NCBI GenBank assembly: GCA_032027005.1
Contig: JAVSMW010000012.1
Span: 62,001 to 126,000 of the forward strand
DNA: 64,000 bases
Source of the DNA: JAVSMW01 sp032027005
GTDB taxonomy: Bacteria > Bacillota > Thermincolia > Thermincolales > UBA2595
Direction: 5' to 3'
The position numbers and the translations under genes were made by a program. Under the pieces are notes generated by a model, which saw only the letters and a list, made by a program, of their open reading frames with translations, did not search any database and had not been told where the DNA came from. Positions 18,019 through 26,535 of the stretch are shown in pieces (positions within the stretch are counted from its first letter, which is position 1; each line of letters begins with the position of its first letter).

Positions 18019-19152
18019 CTAAGGATTCGCTGCAGCGGCAGCCTGCATATCATTTAACAAAGCTACTACAACAGCCGCAAACAGCTTTCCGGCAGCTACC
18101 GCTTCGGCCGTGGTGTTTTTATCACTGCCAACCTCTACCAATAATGCTCCTGTACTCAATTCCTGGTTGTAGCGTCCCTGCTTAATGGATATCCCACGCG
18201 ATAATCCAGGGTACATGGCATCCAGTTTGGCCGCCAGCTTTTTGGCGAAATCGAGGTTTTCCCGCCATTTGGGATGCTCTGCCCGGGCATCGGTCCCCAC
18301 AACGATTAAAACCTTAGCCACTTGCTCGCCGTTAATTTCAACCAGGCTCTGTTCTCTACTCATAGCACCATCCCGGTGCACATCTAAAATCATCTTCAGA
18401 CTGGGGTTATCTTTAACGAGTGCTACCGCTGTCTTGTGAGATTCAACATAGGATGAATTAAACGCCACATCATGGATAGCCGGTGAAAAAAGGACAGGAA
18501 TTTGATAGTTCTTTTCAATGAATTTTTGTATTTCCTGGGTGACAATGGCCACTCCCCCGGCCTTTCCCTTTTGATGAGTCACTCCATCGGTGAGCTCATA
18601 AGTTTCACTGCTATGGGTGTTGTAAAGTGCTATCAGAGGCTCCTTGGATATTATCTTGTTTGTCACCTCCGCCGGTGGAGTAGTTGGGGTAGTGGTGCCC
18701 GGCGGTTCACTGATTTCATCCAAACTGGACTCATCAAAACTGTCTGCTGTTGCCGGGGTTATTGGCATCACAGCCATCATCGGAATTTCAGCTTTCAGAT
18801 ATGTTAAAGGGTCCTCCAACTTAATCCCCACTAAAAGGTTTAAGCCGTTTTTAATCAGATTAAAGCCAGATACCGGTTTGACCTGGACGGTACTATCGGC
18901 AATTGACAGAACCGGCATTTCCATCTTTAAGATGTTTTTCAGGGTCTGACTGCCCACTCTTGCCGCAATGTCACCGGCCACCGTCTTCCCTTTATCATAA
19001 TAGAATTGGGAGCTTAATGCCGATACATAAGGTTCTTCGGGGCTGGGAAACTGACCGCCAATAACCGCAAAAAATAAAAATGCAATCGCTACAAAAAACA
19101 AGCTCAGATTTCTTACCAGCGGCCCAATTCCTACTGATCTATAAAGCCTCAA
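18019..19152 (-). CDS. spoIIP: Stage II sporulation protein P
   Basis: Sporulation-specific peptidoglycan amidase/endopeptidase that acts with SpoIID and SpoIIM during engulfment. 377 residues: an N-terminal membrane anchor (LSLFFVAIAFLFFAVIGG), a Pro/Thr-rich linker at about 140-165, and the catalytic SpoIIP domain with LYNTHSSETYE, ILDVHRDG and LVEVGSDKNT, which carry the expected His and Glu zinc-site residues. The TTG start at 19152 follows GGGGGAGG. In Bacillus it sits between gpr and yqxA-lepA; no gpr gene is visible in this window. Confidence 0.95.
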   Translation of the reverse strand: MRLYRSVGIGPLVRNLSLFFVAIAFLFFAVIGGQFPSPEEPYVSALSSQFYYDKGKTVAGDIAARVGSQTLKNILKMEMPVLSIADSTVQVKPVSGFNLIKNGLNLLVGIKLEDPLTYLKAEIPMMAVMPITPATADSFDESSLDEISEPPGTTTPTTPPAEVTNKIISKEPLIALYNTHSSETYELTDGVTHQKGKAGGVAIVTQEIQKFIEKNYQIPVLFSPAIHDVAFNSSYVESHKTAVALVKDNPSLKMILDVHRDGAMSREQSLVEINGEQVAKVLIVVGTDARAEHPKWRENLDFAKKLAAKLDAMYPGLSRGISIKQGRYNQELSTGALLVEVGSDKNTTAEAVAAGKLFAAVVVALLNDMQAAAAANP

Positions 19153-19253
19153 GTTCCTCCCCCCCTTGTCTAACCAATTATATTCCCCAAGATAGACTTT
19201 TAGACTAGAGGCTGTAAAGAAAAAATCCCGCCCGGTCTTAATGAGATTTTCAG

Positions 19254-19509
19254 GTTGCTGTCAAACTCTTTGACAAAATGAGGGTTTGCTTAGGCGTTTC
19301 GTTGGGTTAGAGCTGATAGACGACTTGCTGAACTGGAATGCAAAAACACGGGCGGAGCCAGGATGGCGGAGCGCCAACGCGCCAGGACGGCGCGTTTTGG
19401 CAGTGCAACCCGTGTTTTTGCATGGAAGTGAAGCTAGACGTCTACAGCGATAACACCGGAAACACCGTGCAAACACTCATACTTTCGTCCAAAGATGAGT
19501 TTGTCAACA
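19254..19509. repeat. Dispersed hairpin repeat, family A copy 2
   Basis: Same core as 7476-7537 (GGCGGAGCCA, GGATGGCGGAGCGCCA, CCAGGACGG, TTGGCAGTGCAACCC), here at 19351-19411. The inner arms 19338-19352 and 19409-19423 pair perfectly over 15 bp but are unrelated in sequence to the arms of copy 1. Outer arms (19254-19289 with about 19467-19509) pair imperfectly. In the core, GCACC/GGTGC of copy 1 is GCGCC/GGCGC here, a compensatory change. Confidence 0.75.
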
Positions 19510-19513
19510 ATCT

Positions 19514-19541
19514 AAAAATCCCACCCGAATTGGGCAGGATT
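19514..19541 (-). terminator. Intrinsic terminator downstream of the 19555 gene
   Basis: On the minus strand AAATCCTGCCC, AATT, GGGTGGGATTT followed by TT. It follows the stop at 19555. Confidence 0.7.
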
Positions 19542-19554
19542 TAAGTTATGCATC

Positions 19555-19893
19555 TTACCTGATTAATGTTGGCACAAAAGCATCAATAATACCAATCACA
19601 AAGGCTGCCAACAATGCGCCAATAAAAGTCACATCCAAGTAGCTCGGAATTATAAATTTGGCTAGGTAGATAACCACTGCTGAAGTTAAAAAGCCTACAA
19701 AGCCCCGACTCTGAGGTGAAACTTTATCACCTAACAGTTTTTCCACTACATACCCCAGAATAGCAATAATTGCAGCGGCAATCAATGCTCCGGTAAAGCC
19801 CCGGACAGTAATTCCCGGAAGTAAAGCGGAAACCAGCATTAATACCAAGGCAGAAATAACAAACCTGACAATAAAGCCAATCCATTCACGCAT
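19555..19893 (-). CDS. Phage holin family 4-TM membrane protein (PF04020-like)
   Basis: 112 residues with four hydrophobic segments: IVRFVISALVLMLVSALLPG, ALIAAAIIAILGYVVEK, FVGFLTSAVVIYLAKFII, FIGALLAAFVIGIIDAFV. The LLPGITVRGFTGALIAA pattern is typical of the mycobacterial 4 TMS holin superfamily IV, common as single chromosomal genes in spore-formers without any phage. The function is unknown; no lysin or phage gene is nearby. The ATG at 19893 follows GAGGTGAG. Confidence 0.8.
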   Translation of the reverse strand: MREWIGFIVRFVISALVLMLVSALLPGITVRGFTGALIAAAIIAILGYVVEKLLGDKVSPQSRGFVGFLTSAVVIYLAKFIIPSYLDVTFIGALLAAFVIGIIDAFVPTLIR

Positions 19894-19959
19894 TCTCTAC
19901 TCACCTCCTCACAAACTGAGTTTAACTCTAGGTTTAACCAAAAATGCCTGGAGTATACC

Positions 19960-19988
19960 TTGCTTTTTTAACGGCTTCATGGTAAAAT
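19960..19988 (+). promoter_or_regulatory. Promoter of rpsT
   Basis: TTGCTT (19960-19965), 17-base spacer, TAAAAT (19983-19988) with an extended -10 TGG just before. rpsT starts 68 bases downstream on the same strand. Confidence 0.65.
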
Positions 19989-20055
19989 GTACATTGTGAC
20001 TTAAAAAGAATAATTTTTATTATATTGATACATATTTTTAAGGAGGTGAAGCTCC

Positions 20056-20310
20056 GTGGCTAATATTAAATCTGCTGCCAAAAGAGTAGAAATAACCAGA
20101 ATCAATACATTACGCAATGCTCCAATTAAAACAAATGTTAAATCCAGCGTGCGTAAATTTAATGAGGCAGATACTAAAGAAAATGCTGGATCTGCTTTTA
20201 AAACTGCGCAGGAAGCATTAGATAAAGCCGTTGCCAAAGGTGTTCTACATAAAAACGCTGCGGCCCGGAAAAAAGCCAGACTGGCCAAGAAACTCAACAA
20301 TATGGCATAG
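20056..20310 (+). CDS. rpsT: 30S ribosomal protein S20
   Basis: 84 residues, basic, helical: ANIKSAAKRVEITRINTLRN, then SAFKTAQEALDKAVAKGVLH and NAAARKKARLAKKLN. Full length for S20, a primary 16S rRNA binder. It starts with GTG, after a strong AAGGAGGTG. It is one of the few plus-strand genes here, divergent from the holin-like gene and convergent with holA, as in related Firmicutes. Confidence 0.98.
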   Translation: MANIKSAAKRVEITRINTLRNAPIKTNVKSSVRKFNEADTKENAGSAFKTAQEALDKAVAKGVLHKNAAARKKARLAKKLNNMA

Positions 20311-20326
20311 TTAATGCAAAATTAGC

Positions 20327-20358
20327 AAAAGCTGTTGATTAAATCAACAGCTTTTTTT
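20327..20358 (+). terminator. rpsT terminator
   Basis: AAAAGCTGTTGATT / AATCAACAGCTTTTTTT: a 14-bp stem followed by a T-run, directly after rpsT. Confidence 0.9.
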
Positions 20359-20381
20359 CATTGCAAAATACCCTTTTACTC

Positions 20382-21419
20382 CTACTCACAGAGACTGACT
20401 ATCAACAACTCCAAAGCCAGCACCGGTTCCTGAGTGCCGCTTTTGATAGCAGAGTCGGCATGTAAAATCTTTTGCATATCTCTTTTTAGTTCCTGAAGCG
20501 AAAAATTCCGGGCTTGTTTGGCGCATTTCTGAGCTACATAGGGATGGGCCTGCAACAGTCCCGCCAGTGATTTTTCAGAGTTTCCTTCCTGCAGAAGGGT
20601 TTTAGCCAAAAGAAGCAGTCTGACCTGCCGGGCAATCATAAATATAATTTTGATCACGGGTTCACCCAAGAAAACCATTTCCCTGGCCATTCTGATGGCT
20701 TTTGAATTGTTTTTCTCCGCTATGGCATCAACTAATTCAAAGATACTGTGTTCGGTGGTTTTGCTGACCATTAGCTCCACATCGGCTGCTGTAATTTTTT
20801 CCGTGCGGGTATAACAGGACAGCTTTTCCAGCTCGGTATTCAACTGCCATAAATTATTCCCCACTGCGGTAATCAGACCTGCCATCCCGGCAGGTTCTAT
20901 AATCTTGCCAAGATTCCTGGCTCGCCGGTCAATCCACTCGTTTAACTGCTGACCCTTCAGCGGTGAAAACTCCACTATCTGCCCATTTTTCTCCAGGATT
21001 TTATATGTCCTGCGCTTTTTGTCCACAGAATCACTGCAAAAAATCAGGCAGCTTGTAACCGGCGGGTCTTCTAAGTATTTTAATAAAAGTTCATCTGCAG
21101 GATTTACTTTTTCGCCTTTGCCCTCACCTTTGTCTTCGGCCCCTGCTTTTTTGCGGGATTTGAAAAACTCGGCATTCCTTACTATGACTGTCCTCTTTTC
21201 TGACATAAAAGGCAGTGTGGACGCGGAGTTAACGATATTCCCAATTTCAACCTCCCGGGCATCAATAATGTCCAGGTTGAAATCCCGCACATCTTCAGGC
21301 ATTAGGGAAATAAATTTTTGCAGATACTTTTCCCTGAGGTAAGTCTCTTCCCCATAAAAAAGATAGACAGGTGAAATCAGCTTTCTTTCCAGGCTTTTCC
21401 CGAGTGCAATATAATCCAT
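20382..21419 (-). CDS. holA: DNA polymerase III subunit delta
   Basis: Clamp-loader delta subunit (HolA/YqeN). 345 residues: the N-terminal half has SPVYLFYGEETYLREKYLQ, the family hallmark, followed by the RecA-like domain and the helical collar with ELEKLSCYT and VGNNLWQLNTELEKL. It lies 44 bases downstream of comEC, the usual comEA-comEC-holA arrangement, and converges on rpsT. Confidence 0.95.
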   Translation of the reverse strand: MDYIALGKSLERKLISPVYLFYGEETYLREKYLQKFISLMPEDVRDFNLDIIDAREVEIGNIVNSASTLPFMSEKRTVIVRNAEFFKSRKKAGAEDKGEGKGEKVNPADELLLKYLEDPPVTSCLIFCSDSVDKKRRTYKILEKNGQIVEFSPLKGQQLNEWIDRRARNLGKIIEPAGMAGLITAVGNNLWQLNTELEKLSCYTRTEKITAADVELMVSKTTEHSIFELVDAIAEKNNSKAIRMAREMVFLGEPVIKIIFMIARQVRLLLLAKTLLQEGNSEKSLAGLLQAHPYVAQKCAKQARNFSLQELKRDMQKILHADSAIKSGTQEPVLALELLIVSLCE

Positions 21420-21463
21420 GATTTAGCCTCACTTATCAAAAACAAAATATTTCCGCGTTTAAC

Positions 21464-23938
21464 TCAGTTTATTACATTAGGTGCTGTCCTGCCGGCTCTA
21501 ATCCTGAAATCACGGCCATCAGAATTAATGATGACCGCCCCATTAATGTCGGTTCGGTAATATAGAGTACCCAGTTTTCGCAGGCCTTGCAGCACCTGCC
21601 CCGCAGGGTGCCCGAAATTATTGCCGGAACCTACGCTAATCACGGCGGCCTCAGGGTCAACAGCCTGGTAAAATGATTCGGACCAGCTGAATTTACTCCC
21701 GTGATGCGGGACTTTAACTACTTCTGCCGCTAGCTTCGATTTATCTATTTTTTCGAGGACTTCCGCACCGGCATCACCTGTAAATAAGGCCTGAAATTCT
21801 CCGTAACCCAGCCTGAACACTAATGAAGCATCATTAGTATCCTCTATTACTGCTTCAGGAGGGCTGATCACTTCCAGGTTAATCTTTTCGTCAAATGATA
21901 TCATATCTCCTCCAGAGGCCTCCCGAATTTTGGTCCCTTTTGCTTTAAATGCTTCTACCAATTGGGCCCCCTGTTTGTCTGCACAAAACTGCCCGGAAAT
22001 TATCAGCAGCTTAACCGGAATATGGTCGACCAGGAATTCGGCACCCTGGATGTGGTCGGCGTGAGGGTGACTTAACAGCAGTAAATCGATTTTTCTAATG
22101 CCTTTTCTGCGCAGAAAAGGCATTAGAATTTTCTCTCCAGGATTATAAGAGGACTTCGACAGTTCATTGGCACCGCCTGTGTCGATCACGGCGGTAAGTC
22201 CGCCGGGGCTTTCCAGCACTGCCGCATCACCCTGCCCGATATCAAGAAAAGTTAACTCCAGTTCTTTTCCCTCTGGGAATAATACATTTATCCACAGCAG
22301 GCAGGCCACCAAAGTTAAAATAACCGGGATCAGACGTGGATATCTTGTAAAATAAATTCTTTTAATCCTTAAAGACACTGCCGGAGTTTGTAAAACATAT
22401 AAACCGGAAAATAAAATTAAATAGAATACTGCAATCTCATACACGGCAGGCTGTCTTACAGTAATTACAGCCATTGGCAGTTGGGCCAGCCAGTGGGTTG
22501 TCATTAAAATAAACTCAGTTATAAAACCGGTGCTGACATTTATGACACCGGCTAAAGGCAGCCAAATTAGGCCGACGATGGACGCCAATCCCCCTAATAT
22601 CATCACTAAAGTCGTGAGTGGTACGATAATCAGATTAGCCGGGAGGGCCGCCAAGGAAAAGAAGTAGAAATAATAGGAACTAATCGGAAATACAGCGAGC
22701 TGGGCACTTAGAGTCAAACCTATCGAGCTTCCCAAAAGCCGCAGCAAGCCAGGTTGTCTAATATAGCTCGCAGGTATCTGCGGTATTCCGGCCACATTAT
22801 TTTTCTCAGCAGGCGCAAAGATGAGTCTGCCCAGTTTGCATATTTGCGGTGTCAAACAAAGAATTCCCCAGGTTGCGGCAAAAGATAGCTGAAACCCTGC
22901 CTGTAAAAGATAATTCGGATCAATAAGCAGAAGAATCAAGGCAGATAAGCAGAGAGAAGTTACCCAGTTATAGTCTCGCTTTAGATAGCGCGCCGCAAGC
23001 ATAGTCCAGCCCATGATCAGGGATCTTACCGCAGCTGGGCCGGCACCGCTCATGACTGTATAAGCTAAAGTGATGGTCACTGTTAACAGGAGCCCCACAC
23101 GTCGGTTCAGCCGGAGTCCATCAATAAAGAACAGGCATATCGCTGCAATCAGGGTGACATGAAAGCCGGAGACAGAGAGAATATGCACAACTCCGGCATA
23201 AGCAAAATCAGTTTTGATCTGGTTGTCTATCAAACCGTCTGAACCAAAAAGAAGGCCCTGCAGCAGCCCGGCATGACGTGGAGCAAGCGTGGCCTGAGTA
23301 ACTGACAACAGTCTTGCCTTAAGCTCTAAACAGGCATTCACAAAAATATTGATATCACCCGTGCCAAGCTTAGACACACCGGCACCCTGCCTGGCTTTAG
23401 CTATTAACTGGATACCCTGCAGCTGCAAATACTTGCGGTAGTTAAAGTCCCCCGGTTGACCCGGTTCTGCGGGAATCAAGGGTGTAGCATTGACCTCCAG
23501 GCGGTCACCATAGGCATAGAACTCCCCTTTGCCACTAATAGTCAGCAATATTTTCCCACGTGGTTTCTCGGGAATCTCACCTGACATTTCCTCAAGTACT
23601 GCAGCTTTTTCGATCTTGATGACATAATTAATATACTCCGGCCTAATCTCCGGCTCCTGACAAATAGTTCCAGTGATAACCACGGGCTTCCCGGCTAAAG
23701 CTTCCACATTACCCTTACCAACTGCAATATGCCATTGAATGTTTACAGCTCCCAGGAGGAAAGCCAGTAAATAAATATACACCCTGCTGTTTTCCCGTCC
23801 CTGAATTAAACTCAGGATACCGAAAATTATGACTAAGAGCCCGACAATACCCAGGACAGGCGGCGGCAAAAAACCGAAGTATCCGGTCAGTAAACCTAAA
23901 ATGTAAATAATCAGTACAGTCAATATTGGTCCAGACAT
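21464..23938 (-). CDS. comEC: DNA internalization / competence protein ComEC
   Basis: Inner-membrane channel for uptake of single-stranded DNA. About 824 residues: several N-terminal membrane segments, an OB-like DUF4131 region, the Competence domain (GLLQGLLFGSDGLIDNQIK, HILSVSGFHVTLIAA), and a C-terminal metallo-beta-lactamase domain with DIGQGDA, DTGG, SHPHADHIQGAE and HHGSKFSW. The ATG at 23938 after GAGG is preferred to the in-frame codon at 23980 because that one overlaps comEA. A 36-bp perfect palindrome lies inside the coding sequence at 22093. Natural competence in the host is not demonstrated by this alone. Confidence 0.96.
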   Translation of the reverse strand: MSGPILTVLIIYILGLLTGYFGFLPPPVLGIVGLLVIIFGILSLIQGRENSRVYIYLLAFLLGAVNIQWHIAVGKGNVEALAGKPVVITGTICQEPEIRPEYINYVIKIEKAAVLEEMSGEIPEKPRGKILLTISGKGEFYAYGDRLEVNATPLIPAEPGQPGDFNYRKYLQLQGIQLIAKARQGAGVSKLGTGDINIFVNACLELKARLLSVTQATLAPRHAGLLQGLLFGSDGLIDNQIKTDFAYAGVVHILSVSGFHVTLIAAICLFFIDGLRLNRRVGLLLTVTITLAYTVMSGAGPAAVRSLIMGWTMLAARYLKRDYNWVTSLCLSALILLLIDPNYLLQAGFQLSFAATWGILCLTPQICKLGRLIFAPAEKNNVAGIPQIPASYIRQPGLLRLLGSSIGLTLSAQLAVFPISSYYFYFFSLAALPANLIIVPLTTLVMILGGLASIVGLIWLPLAGVINVSTGFITEFILMTTHWLAQLPMAVITVRQPAVYEIAVFYLILFSGLYVLQTPAVSLRIKRIYFTRYPRLIPVILTLVACLLWINVLFPEGKELELTFLDIGQGDAAVLESPGGLTAVIDTGGANELSKSSYNPGEKILMPFLRRKGIRKIDLLLLSHPHADHIQGAEFLVDHIPVKLLIISGQFCADKQGAQLVEAFKAKGTKIREASGGDMISFDEKINLEVISPPEAVIEDTNDASLVFRLGYGEFQALFTGDAGAEVLEKIDKSKLAAEVVKVPHHGSKFSWSESFYQAVDPEAAVISVGSGNNFGHPAGQVLQGLRKLGTLYYRTDINGAVIINSDGRDFRIRAGRTAPNVIN
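22093..22128. repeat. 36-bp perfect palindrome inside comEC
   Basis: TTCTAATGCCTTTTCTGC is followed with no loop by its exact reverse complement. It encodes LMPFLRRKGIRK near the start of the beta-lactamase domain. Confidence 0.9.
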
Positions 23939-23948
23939 AAAAACCTCA

Positions 23949-24641
23949 TTAGATCGTGATCTGGTCTTTGATTTCTTCAAATTTTTGGGTCCCGATTCCG
24001 GAAACCTGCTTTAGTTCCGTGATGTTTTTAAATTTTCCATGCTCGTTTCGGTAATCAATTATCCGCTCAGCCAGGGCCGGTCCAATTCCTTTGAGCTGAT
24101 CGAGGTCTCCGCTGCCGGCACTGTTGATATTGATTTTACCCTGCCCGGCCCCAGGACCGGATTTACTGTTATTTACGGAGAAACTGCTTGCCGAAGTGGT
24201 ATTTTTGCCTTGGGCGGTACTTTTACCTTGGGCGGTACTTTTCTTCTGGCCGGTACCGGCGAGGCTGGTCTTGGGGCTGCTAACGTCCCCACCGGGTAAG
24301 CCGGTTTCTTCTTTGAAGGGTACAAATATAGCCATCTCATCCTTCATCAACTCAGCTAAGTTAATGCCGCTCAAATCCGCCTCTTTAGCCGGCTCAGCCT
24401 TGTTAAGAGCTTCCACAATGCGGGCACCTTCAATTAGTGTATAAACTCCGGGTTTCTTTACCGCTCCCGTTACATAGACAGTTATATCTTTTTTTATCTC
24501 CTGTTTTGGAACATCTTCTGCTTTTGCAACTATAACGGCTTCGGTTTTTTTCTTTTCAACGTACTGGGCAGTCTTGTAACCGGTGCCAAAGACAATAGCA
24601 CAAATCAAAACAAAAACTAAAGCAATTTGCTTCATATCCAT
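23949..24641 (-). CDS. comEA: Competence protein ComEA (helix-hairpin-helix DNA receptor)
   Basis: Membrane-anchored double-stranded DNA receptor. Visible: N-terminal anchor (IALVFVLICAIVFGTGY), SLBB domain (ITVYVTGAVKKPGVYTLIEG), a Ser/Thr/Gly-rich linker with the short tandem repeat KSTAQGKSTAQGK, and a C-terminal HhH domain (ININSAGSGDLDQLKGIGPA, LAERIIDYR). About 230 residues from the ATG at 24641; a GTG at 24659 directly after AAGGGG is an alternative start. It overlaps the upstream end of comEC's open frame and is probably co-transcribed with it. Confidence 0.94.
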   Translation of the reverse strand: MDMKQIALVFVLICAIVFGTGYKTAQYVEKKKTEAVIVAKAEDVPKQEIKKDITVYVTGAVKKPGVYTLIEGARIVEALNKAEPAKEADLSGINLAELMKDEMAIFVPFKEETGLPGGDVSSPKTSLAGTGQKKSTAQGKSTAQGKNTTSASSFSVNNSKSGPGAGQGKININSAGSGDLDQLKGIGPALAERIIDYRNEHGKFKNITELKQVSGIGTQKFEEIKDQITI

Positions 24642-24852
24642 GCCAAAAATACATCCCACCCCCTTCTACACCGTTCTTTCCTTCTATTTTAACATCCAGG
24701 AAACCGTATTTTCTTTTCCGTCAGTAAACTATCATCAAGATATCAGATTACGGGATTCTCATTTAATTTATCTTGGCCAGGAGCAACTTTACAGTTCTTT
24801 ACATAAAATAATAAAGAAATTCCAATTAAATCAGTTTTGGGAGGGTTTAGAT

Positions 24853-25260
24853 ATGTCCGTGTTTGGTAATCCATTTTTCGGCGGAGGGTTTGGACCGGGT
24901 TTTGGCGGAGCCGGGGCCGGTGCAGGAGCTGGAGCCGGGGCTGGAGGAGGTTTCTTTGGCGGTGGTTTTGGCCCGGGTTTTGGCGTAGGAATTTTTGCCC
25001 AGTCCGCTAATTTCCACGCCCGCCGCGCTGCTGCCGCTGCTGCCGCTGCTTCTGCCGCTGCCTCCAGGGGTAATGCTGCTGCTGCCGCCTCTGCTGCTGC
25101 AGTTGCCAGTTCGGCAGCCTCTTCAGCTGCTGCCGCCGCTTCAGCTGCCGCCGCCTCAGGCAGTGGAGATGCTGCTGCCGCTGCCGCTGCGGCTGCTGCC
25201 GCCTCAGGTTCAGCTGCCGCTGCGGCCGCTGCCGCCGCTGCTGCAAGCGGTGGTTGGTAA
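24853..25260 (+). CDS. Silk-like Gly/Ala-rich low-complexity protein
   Basis: 135 residues, start ATG 24853 after GGGAGGG. Residues 4-55 are Gly/Phe-rich (NPFFGGGFGPGFGGAGAGAG, GGGFFGGGFGPGFGVGIF); residues about 58-132 are almost pure Ala blocks of 8-12 separated by Ser/Gly/Arg (AAAAAAAASAAAS, AAAAAAAAAAASG), ending SGGW. Codon choice varies (gct, gcc, gca) so this is selected protein composition, not simple DNA expansion. The GAGAGA plus poly-Ala layout is reminiscent of silk fibroins. A surface, spore-coat or exosporium role is a guess; no signal peptide is seen. The gene is flanked by comEA and a 40-residue basic ORF on the same strand. Confidence 0.75.
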   Translation: MSVFGNPFFGGGFGPGFGGAGAGAGAGAGAGGGFFGGGFGPGFGVGIFAQSANFHARRAAAAAAAASAAASRGNAAAAASAAAVASSAASSAAAAASAAAASGSGDAAAAAAAAAAASGSAAAAAAAAAAASGGW

Positions 25261-25338
25261 AATTCAGGAACAAAGTTTAAAATCTTCCGTTCTGGGTAAT
25301 AATGGAAATAAATAAACAACGAGCGGAGGTAACCCGGA

Positions 25339-25461
25339 TTGAATAAAACGGCCTTATTAAAAAAAGTTGAATCAAACCTAAAAATGTATCAGGATTTCCT
25401 GGTATCATTAAAAAAACAGAAAAAGTCTCCGGTTAAAGGCAAAAAGGCAAAAAATAAATAG
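25339..25461 (+). CDS. Small basic protein, 40 residues
   Basis: A TTG-started ORF, 40 codons, preceded by GGAGG at 25325 with suitable spacing: NKTALLKKVESNLKMYQDFL, VSLKKQKKSPVKGKKAKNK. Lys-rich, probably helical at the N-terminus. It follows the silk-like gene by 78 bases and ends in a terminator, so the two may form a transcription unit. I do not recognise it. Confidence 0.5.
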   Translation: MNKTALLKKVESNLKMYQDFLVSLKKQKKSPVKGKKAKNK

Positions 25462-25487
25462 GGCGCATCAGCTGCGCCCTATTTTTA
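25460..25487. terminator. Bidirectional terminator between the small ORF and the siroheme reductase gene
   Basis: GGGCGCA / TGCGCCC stem at 25461-25479 with ATTTTTA on the plus side and TATTTATTTTTT on the minus side. It can serve both converging genes. Confidence 0.8.
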
Positions 25488-26363
25488 GTGCACTAAACCT
25501 ATTTCCTGCTTAAATTTCGCTAACCCGACCCGGTCAATTAATTCCCCGATTCTTTCATTTCGTTCGGCATTTTGTTTATACCAGGCCACAATTCTGTCCA
25601 CTAAGTCCAGCACCTGATCCGGTTCCAACTGAGTGGCAATCTTATCACCTAATCTGGGTTTAAGTCCGGCGTTGCCTCCTACCATCAGTACGTAACCCTG
25701 GGCAGTACCCATTATACCGATATCTCTTACAGCCGGTTCAGAGCATGAGTTCTGGCAGCCGCTTACAGCCATCTTCATCTTACCCGGCAATTCCATCCCA
25801 TGAAATCTTTTATCAATTTCCAGCCCAAGTCCTACGGCATCCTGCTGTCCGCGCTTACAAAAGGTGGTTGCAGGGCAAATTTTAATACTCCTGATACAAA
25901 GGCCTGCTGCGTGGCCAAAATCCATGTCCAATTCCTGATAGGCATTATCAACATCTTCACGTTTTATTCCCACAATAGCAATCCTCTGAGCTGATGTACA
26001 CTTTAAGGCAGCGGCCTTGTATTTTTCAGCAACATCACAGATTTTCCTAAGGGTCGCAACATCCGTAATCCCTCCAGGCAGGTGAGGCACTATGGCAAAG
26101 GTTTTTTTATCCCTTTGCAGGACGGCACCGCTTGGCATTTTAAAAGCTGCGGTCTCTTCCGACATTTCGCCATACTCAGCTTCATTCAGTTTGGCCAGAA
26201 CCTCATCTTCTGAAAGTCCGTGCGTCCTGGCTGCTCCCGCGATGCTTTCTCCCGTGGCTGACGGGCAGCCCAGGCACTGCATGCCCATTGATCTAAAAAC
26301 ATCGGCCGTTTTGGGATTTGCCTGCAAAACATCTCCCACTGTCATATCTCTGGTAATCTTCAT
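25485..26363 (-). CDS. DUF1858 - siroheme nitrite/sulfite reductase-like protein
   Basis: 292 residues. Residues 1-65 form a DUF1858/ScdA-N-like module (MTVGDVLQANPKTADVFRSM, MQCLGCPSATGESIAGAA); residues 75-290 form a one-repeat sulfite/nitrite reductase hemoprotein (ferredoxin-like half plus cluster-binding half). The siroheme/4Fe-4S cysteines are present as CPATTFC (CxxxxxC) and SGCQNSCSEP (CxxxC), and the GLCIRSIKICP segment is typical. Such small reductases occur in anaerobes and archaea; the substrate (sulfite, nitrite or other) is not resolved. It is adjacent to a CGGC-domain protein on the same strand, perhaps a related redox function. Confidence 0.82.
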   Translation of the reverse strand: MKITRDMTVGDVLQANPKTADVFRSMGMQCLGCPSATGESIAGAARTHGLSEDEVLAKLNEAEYGEMSEETAAFKMPSGAVLQRDKKTFAIVPHLPGGITDVATLRKICDVAEKYKAAALKCTSAQRIAIVGIKREDVDNAYQELDMDFGHAAGLCIRSIKICPATTFCKRGQQDAVGLGLEIDKRFHGMELPGKMKMAVSGCQNSCSEPAVRDIGIMGTAQGYVLMVGGNAGLKPRLGDKIATQLEPDQVLDLVDRIVAWYKQNAERNERIGELIDRVGLAKFKQEIGLVH

Positions 26364-26467
26364 ATATATTCCTCCCTTAATATTGGTGTAATCTTGTCAA
26401 TCCTTGAGTGTCCTCAATATCTCGAATTAAAACTATTTTTACCTGCCAGGAAATAATTATGTAAGTA

Positions 26468-26493
26468 AAACCCCGGAGAATACCCCGGGGTTT
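26468..26493. terminator. Intrinsic terminator
   Basis: AAACCCCGG / CCGGGGTTT-type stem with a six-base loop between the siroheme reductase and the CGGC gene, with T-runs on the minus strand. Confidence 0.7.
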
Positions 26494-26535
26494 GAAATCC
26501 GGGACTTTAAAGTTGATTAAAACCAGCAGGCGTTC

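Noticed and set aside
19555..19893. Prophage because of the phage-holin annotation
   Set aside because: This 4-TM family is a common chromosomal gene; no other phage gene is near.
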